From positions 1 through 60,380 of the forward strand of contig CAVIJY010000005.1 of NCBI GenBank assembly GCA_963643215.1: a stretch of DNA of 60,380 bases, written 5' to 3'. The DNA comes from Darwinimomas sp963643215. Its GTDB lineage: Bacteria > Bacillota > Clostridia > Lachnospirales > Lachnospiraceae. This document shows, in pieces, positions 8,819-18,010 of this stretch. Made by a program: the position numbers and the translations under genes. Under the pieces are notes generated by a model, which saw only the letters and a program-made list of their open reading frames with translations, did no database searches and was not told the DNA's origin. Numbering within the stretch: position 1 is the first letter of the stretch; every line of letters starts with the position of its first letter.

Positions 8819-10537
8819 TCAGTTCAGTCTGGTCAGACAGCTGAGCGTGTCCGCACCATCCGCATCATCAAAGATCACGCTGTGAAAGTCCTCCATCAGG
8901 TCGGCGACTGAGGTTACCTGCTGGTATACATTCTCTCCGGTGCACCATACATTTTTATTTTTTACAGCCTTGAAATCAGCCAGCAGAGGACTTTTTGCCA
9001 GCAGTCCGTCCATATCTCTGACGGAGGAATCGATGGAGTTATTGTAAATCAGTATATCTGCATCGCGTGCAGCGGAATAGAACGCCTCCATCTCCAGATT
9101 CATGGTCGCCTTGGTGGTGTTCTCCGTTTCTATACCGTCAAATACATAGTTTCCGCCGGCCAGACGGATCATCTTGGATATATAATCACCGGGAAGCCTG
9201 ATGACAGCCGATCCCGATGTACTGATATAGAAAAACGCGACAGTTTTTGAGCTTGTTTCGGATGCTATATTCGCTTCGAAGCGGCTCTTCAATGACGCAA
9301 AGACCTCGTCGGCTCTGTCACTGCAGCCGGTGAGCAGCCCGATAAGCCGTATCCACTCGGCGCGGCCGAGCGGGTGGGATTCGTAGCTCATCCGCTCAAT
9401 CATCACGGTAAATCCGAGCTCGCGAAGCTTCTCCAGCGTGGAGGGACTGTGATATATCATGTTGTTTTCAAGTATGAAATCAACATCCGACGCTGCGATT
9501 CTTTCAAAATCAGGCTCGCTGTATTTGCCGACGAATGCGATGTCTCCGCGATCCATGCCGTCGCGCACGCTTTGAATCGTCCAGCTGTTGTACTCGGAGC
9601 TTACGAGAGTGATCCTGTCCATAGCCGAGCATTTATCAAACAGATCCAGAGTTGAGGAGGAGGCTGCGTATATGCTGTCAAGCGGCTGCTGTATGAGGAT
9701 GACATCATCGGTGATGCCGTCAGGAGCCTGTGTATCCTCGGGAAGAAGGAGAAAATGCTGATCAGTCCCGATGGTGATATATGCTCTTTGCTCTGCATCA
9801 TAGTCTACAGCGTATTCATGCGCATATTCGAGCTCCATGGAGGATACGGCATCAAACCAGTCCGGGACATCGTGCTCGAGCTCGCCGAGTATTCTGCCGG
9901 AGGAATCGGAATCCGCTTTGGATGCTGCATCGGAGCCTGGCGCATCTGAATATCCTGAGGATGTGCTCAAGCTTTCGGAAGCAGCATCTGTACCGGCGAC
10001 TGAAGATACCGGCTCTCCTGCGGTGATGGCATCCAGATCAAATGTGACGGTGTATTCTATCTCGTGAGGTGTACTCATAGCGACTGTATCAGCATATACC
10101 GTCATCTCAGACGAAAGTTCTGTCAGAGGAATCTCAAAGGCTGAGGGCTCTCCGGCAGGGCTGACAGGCAGATACTGCGTATCTCCTATACGCATATAAT
10201 CATAATTTTTGCTGCTCCAGAGAAATGTGACGGTTATCCGGCCGCCGTCAACCGTCATTCTGGCGGGGCTGGCGAGGCTGGCCTTGCCGGTGCCGCCGGA
10301 CAAGGCAACAGGTATGCCATAGACTCCATCCTCAAGCGAGCGGGGATCAGCGATGGCAGGCGTGCTTTCGGACATACTGCCGGAGGGATCCGGACTGCCC
10401 GGATCAGACGCTGCAGACGACACAGTTCCCTCGGAAGAGGAGTCTGCCGAGGAGCATCCCGAGAGCATGCCCGTGATAAGAGATGCCGCCATGACGCATG
10501 CAAGGCAGAGCCTTTTTGATGTCAGATTCTTTTTCAT
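8819..10537 (-). CDS. ABC substrate-binding lipoprotein with an extra N-terminal NEAT-like domain
   Basis: A 572-residue lipoprotein with lipobox MLSGC (Cys28). An added beta-rich domain at about residues 69-172 begins LEDGVYGIPVALSGGTGKAS and resembles the DGxYxVPV opening of NEAT/iron-transport-associated domains. A low-complexity linker and a BtuF/FhuD-type binding domain (about 225-572) follow. It is a paralogue of the protein at 7210-8613, which lacks the extra domain. The start follows GAGGAAAT. It is divergent from the cobalamin operon and has no permease or ATPase beside it, so it must share one encoded elsewhere. The NEAT-like call is by eye; haem or corrinoid capture is an inference. 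Confidence 0.8.
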   Translation of the reverse strand: MKKNLTSKRLCLACVMAASLITGMLSGCSSADSSSEGTVSSAASDPGSPDPSGSMSESTPAIADPRSLEDGVYGIPVALSGGTGKASLASPARMTVDGGRITVTFLWSSKNYDYMRIGDTQYLPVSPAGEPSAFEIPLTELSSEMTVYADTVAMSTPHEIEYTVTFDLDAITAGEPVSSVAGTDAASESLSTSSGYSDAPGSDAASKADSDSSGRILGELEHDVPDWFDAVSSMELEYAHEYAVDYDAEQRAYITIGTDQHFLLLPEDTQAPDGITDDVILIQQPLDSIYAASSSTLDLFDKCSAMDRITLVSSEYNSWTIQSVRDGMDRGDIAFVGKYSEPDFERIAASDVDFILENNMIYHSPSTLEKLRELGFTVMIERMSYESHPLGRAEWIRLIGLLTGCSDRADEVFASLKSRFEANIASETSSKTVAFFYISTSGSAVIRLPGDYISKMIRLAGGNYVFDGIETENTTKATMNLEMEAFYSAARDADILIYNNSIDSSVRDMDGLLAKSPLLADFKAVKNKNVWCTGENVYQQVTSVADLMEDFHSVIFDDADGADTLSCLTRLN

Positions 10538-10580
10538 GGATATTTCCTCAAGGATATGATATAAAGCCGTCTCCCTACGA

Positions 10581-10597
10581 TATGTCTGCCAGACATA
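10581..10597. promoter_or_regulatory. Palindrome in the divergent lipoprotein/cobalamin control region
   Basis: TATGTCT-GCC-AGACATA is a perfect 7-3-7 inverted repeat lying 44 bp upstream of the minus-strand lipoprotein start and about 240 bp before cbiD. Its position fits a repressor or activator operator serving one or both directions. Directly after it, AGCTTTGACACTG (10601-10613) matches the end of the 187-bp repeat over 13 bp, which may be chance. Confidence 0.45.
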
Positions 10598-10737
10598 CTA
10601 AGCTTTGACACTGCACGCAATTATAACATCGGGTATGACGAATGACAAGAAAGTACAGACTGCGGATACGGCATAAAACCCGCGGAAACTGCGGATTTTC
10701 GCCGTTAGATAATACCTTGACTAAGGAGGAATATCCG

Positions 10738-10779
10738 ATGTATTCTACTGTTCGAAACAGGTGCAATAAGCTACAATGA
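10738..10779 (+). CDS. Possible 13-residue leader peptide before the cobalamin operon
   Basis: An ATG with an unusually good ribosome site (AAGGAGG at an 8-bp spacing) opens a 13-codon frame, MYSTVRNRCNKLQ, ending in TGA at 10779, 60 bp before cbiD. Between the two lies a hairpin with 6-bp arms, ACAGGC-AGAGA-GCCTGT. The strong ribosome site makes translation plausible. A leader-peptide or coupling role is inference, and it may simply be a spurious short frame. Confidence 0.35.
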   Translation: MYSTVRNRCNKLQ

Positions 10780-10839
10780 GCTGAGGTGCGCATACAGGCA
10801 GAGAGCCTGTCAAAGGGCATTTTGGAGGCTGGATATAAC

Positions 10840-11970
10840 ATGCAGAAAACCAGACTGGTCGGAGGAAAGCTTCTCAGATGCGGCTATACCACGGGATCAT
10901 GTGCGGCGGCAGCTTCCAGGGCGGCCGCCTATATGCTGTGCAGCGGAGAGAAGGTTGACAGGATATCGATCATGACCCCGTCGGGAGAGCTTCTGACACT
11001 GGATGTGCTGGACAGCACGCTTGACAAGGACAGCGCCATGTGCGCCGTAAAGAAGGACAGCGGAGACGACCCGGATATCACCAACGGAATGCTGGTATAT
11101 TCAAGAGTTACACGGATATCAAGCGGAACCGAGGTGGAAGGCGGAGAGGGCGTAGGCCGGGTGACAAAGCCCGGACTCGATCAGCCCGTAGGCGCAGCAG
11201 CCATCAACTCAACACCAAGAAGGATGATAGCTGCGGCTCTTGAGGATGTCATTCATGAAACCGGGGCAAAGACCGGTCTGCGTGCCGAGATCATACTTCC
11301 GCAGGGACGGCAGTTGGCTAAAAAGACATTTAATCCGAATCTTGGCATAATCGACGGGCTCTCTATCCTCGGAACGACAGGCATAGTCGAGCCGATGAGC
11401 GAGTCGGCCCTTATAGAATCCAACCGTATAGAAATCAGCGTTATAGCGGCTGCAGGATCGGAGGAGCTTCTGGTGACGCTGGGCAACTACGGCACTGATT
11501 TTGCCAGAGATGAGATGGGTCTGACCATCAGAAACCATGTGATGTGCAGCAACTTCGTCGGAGAGGCTCTTGATGCGGCTGCAGAGTTCGGTTTTAAGAG
11601 AATACTGCTGATAGGACATATAGGAAAGCTGGTCAAGCTCGGAATAGGACTGTTCAACACACATTCCAAGCACGGAGACGGAAGGATAGAGACGCTTATA
11701 GCCTGTGCACTTGAGGCGGGAGCAGATCTGGAGACGCTCAGGGGACTGGACAAGTGTGTGACCACGGATGCGGCACTGGATATCCTCGCCGAGAGCGGAT
11801 GCGCGGATCAGACGATGGAGATTCTAAAAAAACGGGTAGGGCATTATCTGAGAAAACGGCTTCCGGAAGCTGTAAATATAGAATATCTGTGCTTTACAAA
11901 CGCAGGACTGTGTAAGGGGATACTTTTTCAAAGTGAACATGCGGCCGAGCTGGCCGGAAAGTGGAGGTAG
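10840..11970 (+). CDS. cbiD: Cobalt-precorrin-5B C1-methyltransferase CbiD
   Basis: A 376-residue protein that transfers a methyl group from SAM to C1 of the corrin ring in the oxygen-independent cobalamin pathway. The conserved opening GYTTGSCAAAASRAAA lies at about residues 14-29, and LIGHIGKLVKLG and FNTHSKHGDGR are typical CbiD segments. The start at 10840 follows GGAGG; a longer frame from 10786 lacks a site. It is the first gene of the cobalamin operon, with cbiF starting 4 bp after its stop. No cobalamin riboswitch box (GCCACTG) was seen upstream. Confidence 0.96.
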   Translation: MQKTRLVGGKLLRCGYTTGSCAAAASRAAAYMLCSGEKVDRISIMTPSGELLTLDVLDSTLDKDSAMCAVKKDSGDDPDITNGMLVYSRVTRISSGTEVEGGEGVGRVTKPGLDQPVGAAAINSTPRRMIAAALEDVIHETGAKTGLRAEIILPQGRQLAKKTFNPNLGIIDGLSILGTTGIVEPMSESALIESNRIEISVIAAAGSEELLVTLGNYGTDFARDEMGLTIRNHVMCSNFVGEALDAAAEFGFKRILLIGHIGKLVKLGIGLFNTHSKHGDGRIETLIACALEAGADLETLRGLDKCVTTDAALDILAESGCADQTMEILKKRVGHYLRKRLPEAVNIEYLCFTNAGLCKGILFQSEHAAELAGKWR

Positions 11971-11974
11971 CAAG

Positions 11975-12730
11975 ATGGTACATATCGTTGGCGCGGGCAG
12001 CGGAGCTCCCGATCTGATAACTCTAAGAGGCGCAAAGCTGCTCGGCGAGGCTGATGTAGTGATCTATGCAGGCTCTCTGGTCAATCCCGAGCTTCTCAAG
12101 CTGACAAAGGAAGGCTGCGAGATCCACGACAGCGCAAAGATGACGCTTGATGATGTAGTAGAGGTGATCAGGAAGGCCGAGGATGAGGGAAAGACGACGG
12201 TCAGACTTCATACAGGCGATCCAAGCGTCTACGGAGCGATACGCGAACAGATGGATCGCTTTGATGAGCTTGGTATCGAGTATGACATATGTCCGGGAGT
12301 ATCGAGCTTCTGCGGAGCGGCGGCAGCGCTTAAGACAGAATATACGCTTCCCGATGTGAGCCAGAGTGTCATACTGACAAGGATGGCCGGAAGAACCGGA
12401 GTGCGCGAGCAGGAGAGCATAGCCTCGTTTGCGGCTCACGGAGCTACTATGGTTATCTTCCTGAGCGCGGGAATGCTCAAGGAGCTGTCCGAGGAGCTGA
12501 TCAGAGGCGGATACAGACCGGAGACACCGGCGGCCATAGTCTATAAAGCAACATGGCCTGATCAGAAGGTGCTCAGATGTGATGTACAGACCCTTGCGCA
12601 GACCGCAGAGGCGGAGGGCATCAAGAAGACAGCGCTCATTATCGTCGGAGGATGCCTGGGTGATGACTATTCGCTGTCAAAGCTTTATGATCCGACATTC
12701 ACCACAGAATTCAGAAAGGCGACGAAGTGA
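11975..12730 (+). CDS. cbiF: Cobalt-precorrin-4 C11-methyltransferase CbiF
   Basis: A 251-residue SAM-dependent tetrapyrrole methylase. The N-terminal MVHIVGAGSGAPDLITLRGAKLL matches the CbiF/CobM GxGxGxPDLLTxxG pattern, followed by YAGSLVNPELL, LHTGDPSVYGAI and PGVSSFCGAAAAL. It methylates C11 of cobalt-precorrin-4. The ATG at 11975 is 4 bp after the cbiD stop, and GGAGG lies inside the end of cbiD, indicating coupling. Its stop overlaps the GTG start of cbiG by 4 bp. Confidence 0.96.
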   Translation: MVHIVGAGSGAPDLITLRGAKLLGEADVVIYAGSLVNPELLKLTKEGCEIHDSAKMTLDDVVEVIRKAEDEGKTTVRLHTGDPSVYGAIREQMDRFDELGIEYDICPGVSSFCGAAAALKTEYTLPDVSQSVILTRMAGRTGVREQESIASFAAHGATMVIFLSAGMLKELSEELIRGGYRPETPAAIVYKATWPDQKVLRCDVQTLAQTAEAEGIKKTALIIVGGCLGDDYSLSKLYDPTFTTEFRKATK

Positions 12731-13875
12731 CGGATAGTGCAGATATGCAGCATGCGCGGGTCATCGCATTTACCGATCACGGGATGCAGACGGGAGAGCG
12801 GCTGAGGAGATTCATACCCGATATGGATCTGGTCAGATGCCCCCGGGGCGGGCTTTCGGACTGGACTGCCAGGAGCTTTGAAAGCGCGGATGTGATCATA
12901 TATATAGGTGCGGTCGGGATAGCAGTGAGAGCTATAGCACCGAATATCGAGGGCAAGCTTCACGATCCGGCAGTTTTGGTGATCGATGAGCTCGGAAAGT
13001 TTGTGATCCCCATACTCTCAGGACATGTCGGCGGAGCCAATGCAGCTGCAAGACTCATAGCGGATGCTCTCGGAGCGACGGCGGTGATCACCACCGCAAC
13101 CGATCTGAATCATAAGTTTGCCGTAGATGTATGGGCGACTCAGAGCGGGCTTACTATTGCCAACAAGGACGGAATAAAGGAGATCTCATCGAGGATATTG
13201 CGGGGAGAGGATGCGTATATTTATTGCGCATGGCCGATAAAGGGAACAGCTCCGGAGCACATAGTGCCGACATCGGATGCCGGACCGGCTCATGCTGTTG
13301 TATCTTATCACAGCAAGGACGGGTGCATGCCGGATCAGGTGCTGAGGCTCATCCCGAGATGTCTGTATGCAGGTATCGGATGCCGAAGAGACATAGCAAG
13401 GGAAGCGATCGAGGAGGCCTGGATGCAGGTCATGAGCGATTATAAGCTTGCCCCGGAGGCGATCGCAGGTGTCGCATCGATAGATATAAAGGCTGATGAG
13501 CCGGGACTGCTGGAGTTCTGCAGCGATCACGGATGGAGTCTTAAAACATATACAAAGGATGAGCTGAATGCCGTGCCCGGAGAATTTCACGGGTCGGAAT
13601 TTGTAAAAAAGACTGTGGGCGTAGACAGCGTATGCGAGCGCTCATGCATGCTGGCAGCGATAGCGGCGGCATGCTCCGCACCCGAGGCAGGCAGTACGGA
13701 CGCTGCCGCGGTGAGAGATACTGCTATGAGAGCGGATTCGGAAGGCAGGATCGCAGAGGATGCGGTACTGATCGTGCCGAAGACATCAAAAAACGGTGTG
13801 ACCGTAGCTGTAGCGCTGGCTGCCCCGAGGCTGACATGGCAGCCAACATCAAACAGGGAAAGGATCGTGACATGA
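12727..13875 (+). CDS. cbiG: Cobalt-precorrin-5A hydrolase CbiG
   Basis: A 382-residue protein that opens the ring-A delta-lactone of cobalt-precorrin-5A, releasing acetaldehyde. IYIGAVGIAVRAIAP, VIPILSGHVGGANAAARLIA and the C-terminal-domain motif GIGCRRDIAREAIEEAW are diagnostic. The start is a GTG in a GTGA overlap with cbiF. The C-terminal domain carries an alanine/serine-rich insertion (about residues 313-345) before the final LIVPKTSKNGVTVA strand. This is unusual in composition but does not break conserved segments. It ends in an ATGA overlap with cbiH. Confidence 0.94.
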   Translation: MTDSADMQHARVIAFTDHGMQTGERLRRFIPDMDLVRCPRGGLSDWTARSFESADVIIYIGAVGIAVRAIAPNIEGKLHDPAVLVIDELGKFVIPILSGHVGGANAAARLIADALGATAVITTATDLNHKFAVDVWATQSGLTIANKDGIKEISSRILRGEDAYIYCAWPIKGTAPEHIVPTSDAGPAHAVVSYHSKDGCMPDQVLRLIPRCLYAGIGCRRDIAREAIEEAWMQVMSDYKLAPEAIAGVASIDIKADEPGLLEFCSDHGWSLKTYTKDELNAVPGEFHGSEFVKKTVGVDSVCERSCMLAAIAAACSAPEAGSTDAAAVRDTAMRADSEGRIAEDAVLIVPKTSKNGVTVAVALAAPRLTWQPTSNRERIVT

Positions 13876-14603
13876 ACCGATTATATGTTGTGGGCATAGG
13901 CCCCGGAAAGCTGGAAGGACTGACAATGGAGGCCAGAGAGGCGCTTGATGCCTGCGATATGATCATCGGCTACAGCAAGTATGTAGAGCTTATCAGGGAC
14001 TATTTCCCGAGAGCTGAATTTGCCGATACCGGCATGCGCAGGGAAGTGGAGCGGGTGAATGAGGCTCTGGCTCAGGCGGCATCCGGAAAGACGGTGGGGC
14101 TGGTGTGCAGCGGAGACGCAGGTGTCTACGGCATGGCCGGGCTTGCCATGGAGCTTGGAGCGGCTCACAGTGACGTGGAGATCACGGTCATAGCGGGCGT
14201 GACTGCGGCGTTGAGCGGGGCTGCAGTGCTGGGAGCACCGATAGGACATGACTTTGCCTGCATTTCACTGTCCGATCTGCTCACACCGTGGGAGCTCATA
14301 GAGCAGAGGCTTGACTGCGCATCGATGTGCGATCTGTGTATGGCCATCTACAATCCGTCCAGTCACAAGAGGGCTGACTATCTGCAGAAGGCGTGTGATA
14401 TCATCCTCAGACATAAATCGCCGCAGACCATATGCGGATATGTGAAAAACATAGGCAGAGACGGCGAAGAGGGTCATGTGCTCACTCTGGCCGAGCTGCG
14501 TGATACTCAGGTAGACATGTTCACCACGGTATTCATCGGAAATGCAGCGACAAAGGTGATAAACGGCAGGATGGTAACACCGAGAGGATACAGGAATGTC
14601 TGA
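13872..14603 (+). CDS. cbiH: Cobalt-precorrin-3B C17-methyltransferase CbiH
   Basis: A 243-residue tetrapyrrole methylase responsible for C17 methylation and ring contraction. MNRLYVVGIGPGKLEGLTMEA at the N-terminus, SGDAGVYGMAGLAMEL, and the GHDFACISLSDLLTPWE segment identify CbiH/CobJ. The ATG at 13872 overlaps the cbiG stop; the larger open frame from 13632 is only the upstream extension. There is no extra C-terminal iron-sulfur or CbiG-type domain as in some fused homologues. Its 3' end overlaps cbiJ by 8 bp. Confidence 0.95.
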   Translation: MNRLYVVGIGPGKLEGLTMEAREALDACDMIIGYSKYVELIRDYFPRAEFADTGMRREVERVNEALAQAASGKTVGLVCSGDAGVYGMAGLAMELGAAHSDVEITVIAGVTAALSGAAVLGAPIGHDFACISLSDLLTPWELIEQRLDCASMCDLCMAIYNPSSHKRADYLQKACDIILRHKSPQTICGYVKNIGRDGEEGHVLTLAELRDTQVDMFTTVFIGNAATKVINGRMVTPRGYRNV

Positions 14604-15357
14604 TGTTATATTGTTCGGAGGAACGACCGAAGGAAGACTGATAGCAGAATTTCTTTCGGATCACGATATCCCGGCATGCGTGTGCGTAGCTACGGAATAT
14701 GCCTCCACGCTGCTGCATCTGAAGCCCTGCGTCAGAGTGCTGACAGGCAGGCTTGATGAGAGTGCCATAGAGCAGCTGATAAGGGCTGAAAAGACTGCTC
14801 TGGTGGTAGATGCGACTCATCCGTATGCGGACATAGTGACGAAAAATGTCAAGGCAGCCTGCGATGCCGACGGTTGCGAATTTCTCCGTGTAAAGCGGGC
14901 TCCGGTCAACCGTGAAGGGCTGCTTTACTTTGACAGTCTCGAGGACAGTGTGAGGTGGCTTGCGCAGACAACCGGGATCGTATTTTCAAGCATCGGCACG
15001 AAGGGGGCCAGGGAGCTGAGCGAGCTTGCAGACTTCAAAAACCGCGTGATACTCAGGATCCTGCCGTACGCGAAGGGAATATCGGATATGGCGGAGCTGG
15101 GATATCCCATGAAGAATCTGTACTGCATGCAGGGGCCATTCTCCAGACAGTTCAATGAGGCACAGTTCCGTGAAACAGGAGCAAGCATACTTCTGACAAA
15201 GGAATCGGGCGCAGCCGGGGGATTTGCGGAGAAGGTTGATGCCGCACTGGCTCTCGGCATGAAGGTGGCGGTCATCCGAAGACCGGAGGACTTTGACGGC
15301 ATGTCCGTGGAAGAGGCGGAGCGTGCCATCATACAGCAATCAGCGGCTCGGAGGTAG
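14596..15357 (+). CDS. cbiJ: Cobalt-precorrin-6A reductase CbiJ
   Basis: A 253-residue reductase that reduces a ring double bond of cobalt-precorrin-6A using a nicotinamide cofactor. VILFGGTTEGRLIAEFL at residues 4-20 is the characteristic nucleotide-binding start. VDATHPYADIVTKNVKAAC and the late LLTKESGAAGGFAEKVDAAL are standard CbiJ/CobK motifs. It overlaps cbiH by 8 bp and ends 4 bp before the GTG start of cbiET. Confidence 0.95.
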   Translation: MSDVILFGGTTEGRLIAEFLSDHDIPACVCVATEYASTLLHLKPCVRVLTGRLDESAIEQLIRAEKTALVVDATHPYADIVTKNVKAACDADGCEFLRVKRAPVNREGLLYFDSLEDSVRWLAQTTGIVFSSIGTKGARELSELADFKNRVILRILPYAKGISDMAELGYPMKNLYCMQGPFSRQFNEAQFRETGASILLTKESGAAGGFAEKVDAALALGMKVAVIRRPEDFDGMSVEEAERAIIQQSAARR

Positions 15358-15361
15358 ACGG

Positions 15362-16555
15362 GTGAAGAAAGTATTTATCGTAGGGATCGGAATGAGTGCC
15401 CTTACTACAACAAAAGAGGGAGACGCGGCGATCCGTCAGTCGGAGGTGCTGTTCGGAGCACCCCGCATGCTGGAGGCCTACGCGGAGCTTGGCAAGACGA
15501 CCATCGCGACATATAAGGCCGATGAGATAAAGGACTATATAGAAAACCGGCTTTCGGACGGAAGCCGATGCGCAGTGCTCGTATCCGGAGATACGGGCTT
15601 CTACAGCGCTACAAAGAAGCTGGCCGCAGTGCTGTCCGACTATGATCCGACGGTGCTGCCCGGGATCTCCTCGGTATCGTATTTTTTTGCGAAATGCAAG
15701 CTGACATGGCAGGATGCCAAGCTGGTAAGCTGCCACGGAACAGAGACCGATATAGTAAGCCCGGTACGGCGTCATGCTCTGACATTTGCGCTTACGGGAG
15801 GCAATGTCAGCGAGATAGGACGGGCGCTGTGTGATGCGGGCTTCGGCAAGCTGGTTATATATGTAGGCGAGAATCTGTCATATCCGGAGGAGAGAATCTC
15901 CGTGACTGACGCGGAGGGACTTGCCAACGGAAGATACTCATCACTTACAGTGCTTATCATCTACAATCCCAACCCTGATGCACGCATCCGTACGGGTATC
16001 CCGGACGGTGAATTTATCAGAACTACGGTTCCGATGACAAAATGCGAGGTGCGCTCCTCGGTTATATCAAAGATGAATCTGAGGCCGTCTGATATATGCT
16101 GGGATGTGGGCTGCGGAACCGGATCAGTTACGGTGGAGATGGCTCTGTCGGCATATGAGGGTCGGATATACGGATGTGACAAGCGGGCAGAGGCCATAGA
16201 GCTGACCCGGGAGAATCTGGCACACTTTCACATAGGCAATGCAGTCATAAAGGAAGGCTGTGCTCCGGAGATATTCAGCGAATTTGAGGCGCCGGATGCG
16301 GCATTTGTCGGAGGCAGCAGCGGCAATATGGAGCAGATCGTCGAGGCGATATACGAGAGGAACCCGCGCTGTCGCATCGTGATAACTGCAGTTACCATAG
16401 AAAACGCATACAGTGCAGTGAAATCACTGCAGAAAATAGGCCTGGATCCGGAGATAACACAGCTGTCCGTGGCACAATCAAAAAAAGCCGGAGCATTGCA
16501 TCTCATGACAGCGCAGAATCCCATATATATCATATGCGGCGGAGGGCGCGCATAA
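15362..16555 (+). CDS. cbiET: Bifunctional cobalt-precorrin-7 C5- / precorrin-6B C15-methyltransferase CbiET
   Basis: A 397-residue natural fusion. The CbiE tetrapyrrole-methylase half (about 1-200) starts KKVFIVGIGMSALTTTKEG and contains LVSGDTGFYSATKKL and LPGISSVSYF. The CbiT half (about 215-397) is a Rossmann methyltransferase with SAM motif I DVGCGTGSVTVEMAL. Together they methylate C5 and C15 and decarboxylate the C12 acetate. The GTG at 15362 is the only start that fits the conserved N-terminus; the frame open from 15293 belongs to cbiJ overlap. The fused form, as in CobL, is common in Clostridia. Confidence 0.95.
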   Translation: MKKVFIVGIGMSALTTTKEGDAAIRQSEVLFGAPRMLEAYAELGKTTIATYKADEIKDYIENRLSDGSRCAVLVSGDTGFYSATKKLAAVLSDYDPTVLPGISSVSYFFAKCKLTWQDAKLVSCHGTETDIVSPVRRHALTFALTGGNVSEIGRALCDAGFGKLVIYVGENLSYPEERISVTDAEGLANGRYSSLTVLIIYNPNPDARIRTGIPDGEFIRTTVPMTKCEVRSSVISKMNLRPSDICWDVGCGTGSVTVEMALSAYEGRIYGCDKRAEAIELTRENLAHFHIGNAVIKEGCAPEIFSEFEAPDAAFVGGSSGNMEQIVEAIYERNPRCRIVITAVTIENAYSAVKSLQKIGLDPEITQLSVAQSKKAGALHLMTAQNPIYIICGGGRA

Positions 16556-16590
16556 GAGACGGCCGGAGAGCAGAAGCTGAAAGGAAGGGC

Positions 16591-17946
16591 ATGAACGACA
16601 GATCCGCAAGCAGAATATTGATAGCAGGTACGAACAGCGGGTGCGGCAAAACCACTGTGACGATAGCTCTTATAGCAGCGCTTAAGGCGCGGGGGCTGAG
16701 AACAGCTTCCTTCAAGTGCGGACCCGACTATATAGATCCGATGTTTCACAGAGAGGCTCTCGGGGTATCCGCTCACAATCTTGACCCGTATTTCTCGGAG
16801 CGGGAGGGGCTGAGATCATTGTTCTGCATAAATGCCGGAGGCGATATCTCGGTCATCGAGGGAGTCATGGGATACTATGACGGAATAGGAGCTGAGGGAA
16901 GCTGCAGCACATATGATGTGGCGCGCGCGGTGGAGGCTCCGGTCATACTTGTCGTAAATGCAAGAGGTATGAGCACATCGGCAGGGGCTATGCTGAAGGG
17001 CTTTTCCGATTTTAAGAAAGACAGCAATATCAAGGGTGTCATCTTCAACAATATAAACGGGATGACATATCCTCTTCTCAGAGAGGTGGCAGAGCGGGCA
17101 GGAATCAGAGCATACGGATATCTGCCGAAGGATGACTCCTGCGCTCTTGAAAGCCGCAATCTCGGTCTGGTGACGGCTCAGGAGGTTGAGGACATATTGA
17201 GCAAGATAGAACGGCTCGGATGTGCGGCAGAGAAATCTATAGATATAGATGCGCTGCTGGAACTTGCCGGTGCAGCTCCTGTGATACCGCAGCCGGAGAG
17301 ACCGGCGGAGAGCTGCATGAAGACAGACTCAAAGCCGGTGATAGCAGTAGCCAATGATAAGGCATTCTGCTTTCTGTACAGCGAGAACATAGAGCTTTTA
17401 AGAGAGCTGGGATGTGAGATAGCTTATTTCAGTCCTCTGAAGGACGAAAAGCTTCCGGACGGAATATCGGGTCTTTATCTGTGCGGCGGATATCCGGAGC
17501 TGTATACGCAGGAGCTGTCGGCCAATGCCTCCATGCGCAGGAGTATCAGGGAGGCGATAGGAGCGGGGCTTCCTACGATCGCGGAATGCGGGGGATTCAT
17601 GTATCTGCATGATTCCATCGACGGGATTCCAATGGCAGGGGTGATTCCCGGAAATTCCTTCAAGACTCAGCGCCTTCAGAGATTCGGATACACAAAGATA
17701 ACAGCCGTGCATGACAATCTTCTCGGCAAAGCCGGAGACAGTATCCGGGCTCACGAGTTCCACTACTATGACAGCGAGAGCAACGGAGCTGATTATACGG
17801 CGCAGAAGGCGTCAAACGGCATGACATACCCATGCTGTCATGCCACGGATACTCTGTATGCGGGATATCCGCATATATATCTGCCGGCCAACAGAGGCTT
17901 CGCAGAGGCATTTGTGAAAAAGGCCTTACAGCCGAGATCAATGTAG
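16591..17946 (+). CDS. cbiA: Cobyrinate a,c-diamide synthase CbiA
   Basis: A 451-residue ATP-dependent, glutamine-using amidase that converts cob(II)yrinate to its a,c-diamide. The P-loop GTNSGCGKTTVTIAL is near residues 11-25, followed by FKCGPDYIDPMFH. The C-terminal glutamine amidotransferase domain has LYLCGGYPELYTQELS and the cysteine-containing AECGGFMYL. The start at 16591 has AAGGAAGG just upstream and is preferred to the ATG at 16534 inside cbiET. It follows cbiET by 35 bp. Confidence 0.95.
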   Translation: MNDRSASRILIAGTNSGCGKTTVTIALIAALKARGLRTASFKCGPDYIDPMFHREALGVSAHNLDPYFSEREGLRSLFCINAGGDISVIEGVMGYYDGIGAEGSCSTYDVARAVEAPVILVVNARGMSTSAGAMLKGFSDFKKDSNIKGVIFNNINGMTYPLLREVAERAGIRAYGYLPKDDSCALESRNLGLVTAQEVEDILSKIERLGCAAEKSIDIDALLELAGAAPVIPQPERPAESCMKTDSKPVIAVANDKAFCFLYSENIELLRELGCEIAYFSPLKDEKLPDGISGLYLCGGYPELYTQELSANASMRRSIREAIGAGLPTIAECGGFMYLHDSIDGIPMAGVIPGNSFKTQRLQRFGYTKITAVHDNLLGKAGDSIRAHEFHYYDSESNGADYTAQKASNGMTYPCCHATDTLYAGYPHIYLPANRGFAEAFVKKALQPRSM

Positions 17947-18010
17947 GAGAGAAGAAGCATCGACGGCATACAAAATGCCGGATACCGGCTCCGGAGAGGG
18001 ACAAAAGAGC

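Noticed and set aside
10538..10839. Cobalamin riboswitch before cbiD
   Set aside because: No GCCACTG B12 box or recognisable upstream core sequence was found by reading. A covariance search could overturn this.
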